56,233 nt of DNA from the NCBI GenBank assembly GCA_944390495.1, contig CALXQE010000063.1, forward strand, positions 1 to 56,233. Direction: 5' to 3'. A program made the position numbers and the translations under genes. The notes beneath the pieces are model-generated. The model was not told the origin of the DNA, searched no databases, and saw nothing but the letters and a program-made list of their open reading frames with translations. Position 1 is the stretch's first letter, and every line of letters begins with the position of its first letter. This DNA is from an uncultured Clostridia bacterium. Lineage in GTDB: Bacteria > Bacillota > Clostridia > UBA1381. Shown in pieces: positions 53,568 to 56,233 of the stretch.

Positions 53568-54040
53568 TGATGGGTGAGAAATGAAAAGGGAAATGAACTC
53601 CAAATATGATATAATGTTTAACGACCGAGAGAAACAAAGTATTAAAGGAGACATTTCCCATGAATATTCTAACAGCAAATAACCGTTTTCGTAAACGTGT
53701 AATTAAAAGAAGTTACAAAATATTGAGTAACAGAAGCTTCAAGGTATTACAGAGTAAGCCGTCAGGCGATTTATGAGTGGCAACACCAAGGCATAACGGG
53801 AAAGTGGAACGTCAACATAGAACGGACGAATTAAGATTTTATAAAAAAATGAGAATGTATAGCCTCGATGACGGAAGGAAACAACTTGCAAGATATAATG
53901 TTAAATCAAACAATATACCCAAAACATGTCTTGAATTTCTTACACCTAATGAAGTGCTTAATAAATATTTAGAATTGATGTGAAACATTGTAATCATGTT
54001 TGTGTGTTACTTTTTATTTTTATCAAAGTGTCACCCATCA
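53568..54040 (+). mobile_element. Internally deleted insertion sequence with perfect 10-bp terminal repeats
   Basis: TGATGGGTGA (53568-53577) and its exact inverse TCACCCATCA (54031-54040) bound a 473-bp element. Inside are the two ends of a DDE (IS481-like/integrase core) transposase, with the middle missing. No target-site duplication is obvious: the flanks are TACAAT on the left and TTGACA on the right. The element could be moved only by a full-length relative. Confidence 0.75.
53660..53983 (+). pseudogene. Deleted and frameshifted DDE transposase
   Basis: The start is intact: AAAGGAG, then ATG 53660 reading MNILTANNRFRKRVIKRSYK, typical of the N-terminal helix-turn-helix domain. After about 53720 the conserved reading VTEASRYYRVSRQAIYEWQ continues in another frame, so a one-base shift has occurred. 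Near 53778 it jumps to the C-terminal end, TPRHNGKVERQHRTDELRFY, followed by LEFLTPNEVLNKYL (53777-53983). The catalytic middle, roughly 600 bases, is gone. Not functional. Confidence 0.82.
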
Positions 54041-54084
54041 TTGACAATTGTACAAAGAATATTTACTGTGATGGCTTGTTTTTC

Positions 54085-54113
54085 TTGACTTTCATTTTAT
54101 AAACTGATATAAT
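54085..54113 (+). promoter_or_regulatory. tRNA-Leu promoter
   Basis: TTGACT (54085-54090), a 17-base spacer and TATAAT (54108-54113), 12 bases before the tRNA. Confidence 0.88.
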
Positions 54114-54125
54114 AATAAAGTAGAT

Positions 54126-54210
54126 GCGGATATGGCGGAATTGGCAGACGTGCATGATTCAGGTTCATGTGGGGCAACCCGTGCAGGTTCAAGTCCTGTT
54201 ATCCGCACCA
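54126..54210 (+). tRNA. tRNA-Leu (anticodon CAG)
   Basis: An 85-base class II tRNA. The acceptor stem GCGGATA pairs with TATCCGC and CCA is encoded. The anticodon stem CATGA/TCATG encloses TTCAGGT, placing CAG at 54160-54162 and reading CUG codons. A variable arm (GTGGGGCAACCCGT) and T-arm GGTTCAAGTCC follow. A hairpin terminator lies downstream. Confidence 0.97.
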
Positions 54211-54215
54211 ATATA

Positions 54216-54250
54216 AAAAGAAAACGCATAGCTATGCTGTTTCTTTTTTT
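54216..54250 (+). terminator. tRNA-Leu terminator
   Basis: Pairing of AAGAAA-type and TTTCTT-type arms around GCAT/ATGC (54226-54237), ending in a seven-T run. Confidence 0.8.
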
Positions 54251-54281
54251 GTTTACACGTTTTTTACACGAATTATTATAC

Positions 54282-54379
54282 TTATACTATTTTGTTAAGT
54301 ACTGCAATAGCTCTTTGTTCTTCTTTAGGATATAGATATGAGTATGTATCACGCGTTATTTCTATTTTAGAACGATCTA
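54282..54379 (-). pseudogene. C-terminal fragment of a tyrosine recombinase (integrase)
   Basis: The minus strand reads CSLDRSKIEITRDTYSYLYP, then KEEQRAIAVLNKIV and stop. This is the C-terminal end of phage/ICE integrases, where TxxTYSHLYP-like sequence carries the catalytic tyrosine region. An in-frame stop lies just upstream. It lies about 70 bases from the 3-prime end of tRNA-Leu, the classic place for an integrase gene of an element inserted in that tRNA. Confidence 0.7.
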
Positions 54380-54534
54380 AACTACAGGTAATTTACTGAA
54401 TTTTAAATCAGTTATTTGCTGCGTTAATTTCATCTTTCCGTATATATGTATAAAAAGCAATACTGAAGAAAACATAATAATTCCATTCATAAATACTATT
54501 AGTTTTAACTTTATTTGTTTATTCAATATTATAC

Positions 54535-54632
54535 ACATCTTTGATAAATTCCAAAAACTCATCCGAAGTATAAAAATCCATTTTTTCATTACAAGTGATA
54601 TTTTTTCTTGAGACCTTTTGCCATAAAAATAT
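54535..54632 (-). pseudogene. Second possible integrase fragment
   Basis: The minus strand reads FLWQKVSRKNITCNEKMDFY, then TSDEFLEFIKDVYNIE and stop. The FYTSDEFLEFI phrase resembles the FWTxEEFxxFI hinge between the core-binding and catalytic domains of Tn916/phage-type integrases. The strand matches the C-terminal fragment at 54282, and the intervening catalytic part is missing. Low certainty because the match is short. Confidence 0.4.
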
Positions 54633-54644
54633 GCACTTCAAAAG

Positions 54645-54664
54645 TGTCTAACTTTTGGAGTACA
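54645..54664. repeat. Probable IS3-family terminal repeat remnant
   Basis: TGTCTAACTTTTGGAGTACA closely resembles the terminal inverted repeat seen at ends of many IS3-family elements in Firmicutes (TGTACT...CAAAAGTTAGACA on the other strand). No transposase reading frame is attached. The rest of 54380-54770 holds nothing else I can identify. Confidence 0.4.
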
Positions 54665-54772
54665 TATTGAACTTTCTCTGATTTTTTTGTGGGATGTATT
54701 ATTTATAATAAAGAGATAATACGAATTATAGGTTAAAATATATTAAAATGTTTCAATATGGAAGTTTCGGGC

Positions 54773-54801
54773 TTGATTTTAAATATTGCTATTGTTATAA
54801 T
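54773..54801 (+). promoter_or_regulatory. Promoter of the terminal secreted-protein gene
   Basis: TTGATT (54773-54778), a 17-base spacer and TATAAT (54796-54801), 40 bases before the ATG. Confidence 0.75.
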
Positions 54802-54841
54802 ATAAAGCGTGATATAATTAATATTTTTAGGGAGGTAAGTT

Positions 54842-56233
54842 ATGAGTATATTGAAAAAACTTATTGCGGTAACAATTTCTTTAGCAGTATTAATATCGGG
54901 AGTTTCTGCTTTTTCTGCAGATCATACTGAAAATATACTTATAAACGGTAATTGTGAAAGTGAAACTTTAGGAACAACAGGCTGGAGATTTAAAGACAGC
55001 GGCGGCTGGTATTATGAAAGTGAAAATCCTGTTAAGTTATCGCATGGAATTGAAGGAAATTATTCATTATCTTTTTTAAGTGCAAAATTAACACAGCGTG
55101 TAAATTTAAAAAGAAATGTTACATACGAACTTAGTTTTTCTATAAAGGCTGATAAGGATTGCATTGTTACAGCAGGATTTGATGATGGATCTCAGGATTG
55201 GCCTGCGAGCTATCCTGTAAAGACTGAGGAATTTTCCGTAGGAACAGAATGGCAAACTTTAAAAATGGAATTTGAGTGTTTAAATACTCAGGATTATCTT
55301 GCATTTTTTTGCCTGTGGGACGAAATAAATGTATATGTTGACGATGTAGTTTTAAAAGAAAAAGACAGCTATATCTCAAAACTTATGACAGGTGTAGATG
55401 GTGATGGTGCTATAAGTTACTCGTCAGATTATCGTGATAATAATTCGTATTTTGCAACTGCATTATATAATGAAAATAACGAGTTGATAGGAGTTATTCC
55501 TCATTTAAAAAGCGGAACATTTAGTCCAGTTGAAACATATGGTGAATACATGGTGAAGAATTATTTGCTTGATGAGAGCGGTATGCAAACGAGAACACAG
55601 ATTGTCGTATATAATGAACAAATTGTGCTTTCTGGAGATGAGTCAATAGGAAAAGTAAAGAGTATCACTTTGTCTGAACATGAAATGAATTTAAATACTG
55701 ACAGTGCTAAAACGCTTGATGCAGTGTTAATGCCAAGCTTTTCATATAATAATGACGTGCAGTGGGAAAGTTCGGATAATTCCGTTGTTACAGTTTCTGA
55801 CAATGGTGTAGTAACTGCACTAAAAGAGGGCAGTGCTGTTATTACTGCAAGGATAGGTACAATAGCTGATACATGTAATATTACTGTTTCCAAAAAGGAA
55901 GAAACAAAAGGAATAACACTTGATAAAACAAATATCAGTTTACAAGAAATTGATTCTGTATATCCACTTCATGCGTCTGTAACACCGACAGGTTCATCAG
56001 ATGTTTTGTGGCAATCAGACAATGAAGATATTGCCGTTGTAACAGATGGTGTAGTAACTGCAAAGGGTGAAGGAGAAACAACTATTACGGCATCAACAGC
56101 AGATGGAAAACACAGCATAGAGTGTGTAGTTAATGTAAGTGTATCAGATAATACAATTACAAACGATACTTTCTATAAAGATACCGATGGTAATAATATA
56201 TATTCTCAAGGTGGAGGTATATACAAATTCGGT
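54842..56233 (+). CDS. Secreted multidomain protein: carbohydrate-binding, two Big2 domains, start of a GH43-like domain (3-prime truncated)
   Basis: The frame is open to the window end (464 codons). Signal peptide: residues 1-29 (MSILKKLIAVTISLAVLIS, ending FSA-D). Residues about 32-180 look like a CBM4/9-type carbohydrate-binding beta-sandwich (LINGNCESETLGTTGWRF, DDVVLKEKD). Residues about 185-275 form another beta module. Two bacterial Ig-like (Big2) domains follow: 277-355 (VQWESSDNSVVTVSDNGVV) and 357-440 (VLWQSDNEDIAVVTDGVV). The last visible residues, DGNNIYSQGGGIYKFG, look like the opening of a GH43-type five-bladed propeller. GGGAGG precedes the ATG. Probably an arabinan- or galactan-acting enzyme, inferred. 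Confidence 0.8.
   Translation, partial: MSILKKLIAVTISLAVLISGVSAFSADHTENILINGNCESETLGTTGWRFKDSGGWYYESENPVKLSHGIEGNYSLSFLSAKLTQRVNLKRNVTYELSFSIKADKDCIVTAGFDDGSQDWPASYPVKTEEFSVGTEWQTLKMEFECLNTQDYLAFFCLWDEINVYVDDVVLKEKDSYISKLMTGVDGDGAISYSSDYRDNNSYFATALYNENNELIGVIPHLKSGTFSPVETYGEYMVKNYLLDESGMQTRTQIVVYNEQIVLSGDESIGKVKSITLSEHEMNLNTDSAKTLDAVLMPSFSYNNDVQWESSDNSVVTVSDNGVVTALKEGSAVITARIGTIADTCNITVSKKEETKGITLDKTNISLQEIDSVYPLHASVTPTGSSDVLWQSDNEDIAVVTDGVVTAKGEGETTITASTADGKHSIECVVNVSVSDNTITNDTFYKDTDGNNIYSQGGGIYKFG

Noticed and set aside
54132-54335. A 67-residue open frame starting inside tRNA-Leu
   Set aside because: It is the well-known spurious translation of a leucine tRNA (MAELADVHDSGS...), not a gene.
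54377-54589. A 70-residue minus-strand frame starting MKKWIFILRMSF
   Set aside because: No ribosome binding site. The overlapping frame gives the more meaningful integrase-like phrase, so this frame is probably accidental.

Overview
The window is low-GC DNA that reads as a chromosome of an anaerobic, spore-forming member of the Clostridia. The evidence is Spo0A, YtfJ/GerW and a SpoIIQ-like M23 protein; a SCIFF ranthipeptide with its radical-SAM maturase; NfnAB-type electron bifurcation; AdhE; AsnA; and many AGGAGG ribosome binding sites followed by ATG, GTG or TTG starts. Several proteins point to pectin and plant-cell-wall use: a secreted PL11-type rhamnogalacturonan lyase, an L-rhamnose mutarotase, a KduD-like dehydrogenase, a broken GH88 gene, a GH29 fucosidase, an S-layer-anchored protein and a secreted Big2/GH43-like protein. 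A Monoglobus-like pectin degrader would fit, but this is inference; no rRNA or marker search was possible.

Layout. 1-4.6 kb: end of a YfcE-type phosphodiesterase and the large rhamnogalacturonan lyase. 4.6-8.2 kb (minus strand): rhaM, the SCIFF maturase and SCIFF peptide, a TIGR04086-like membrane protein, yajC and mecA. 8.4-14.9 kb (plus): M23 peptidase, M50 protease, scpA-scpB, a DUF2953 protein, ytfJ and the TIGR03960/TIGR03936 radical-SAM pair, tightly packed with 4-8 bp overlaps. 15-16.2 kb: a VOC protein and the KduD-like SDR. 16.3-19.1 kb (minus): an ABM-domain protein, a glutamate-cysteine ligase and an ATP-grasp ligase, a candidate gamma-glutamyl thiol operon. 19.3-24.5 kb (plus): YnbB-type PLP enzyme, CpXC protein, RluA-type pseudouridine synthase, nfnA and nfnB. 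24.6-28.2 kb: SLH protein, then spo0A and a 41-residue Cys-rich membrane peptide on the minus strand. 28.4-42.5 kb (plus): DUF896 protein, asnA, asnS, TPR protein, rarA, nadE, an EamA transporter, DUF512 radical-SAM protein, der, plsY, gpsA, ktrB and ktrA. 42.5-45.3 kb: adhE behind a strong promoter with a Rex-like operator. 45.4-48.1 kb: a truncated GH88 gene fused at a deletion junction to a frameshifted AraC regulator, then GH29. 48.2-53.5 kb: a class A PBP (minus), a small membrane protein, and groES-groEL behind a CIRCE element. 53.5-54.8 kb: mobile-element debris (a deleted insertion sequence with intact inverted repeats, a tRNA-Leu(CAG), integrase fragments and an IS3-like end). 54.8 kb to the end: a secreted multidomain protein that runs off the window.

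No CRISPR array, toxin-antitoxin pair, restriction system or complete prophage is visible. The most interesting signals are the SCIFF locus with a hairpin between peptide and enzyme, the candidate thiol operon, the adhE operator array, a terminator whose second arm carries the next gene's ribosome binding site, and the decaying pectin and mobile-element loci between 45 and 55 kb.
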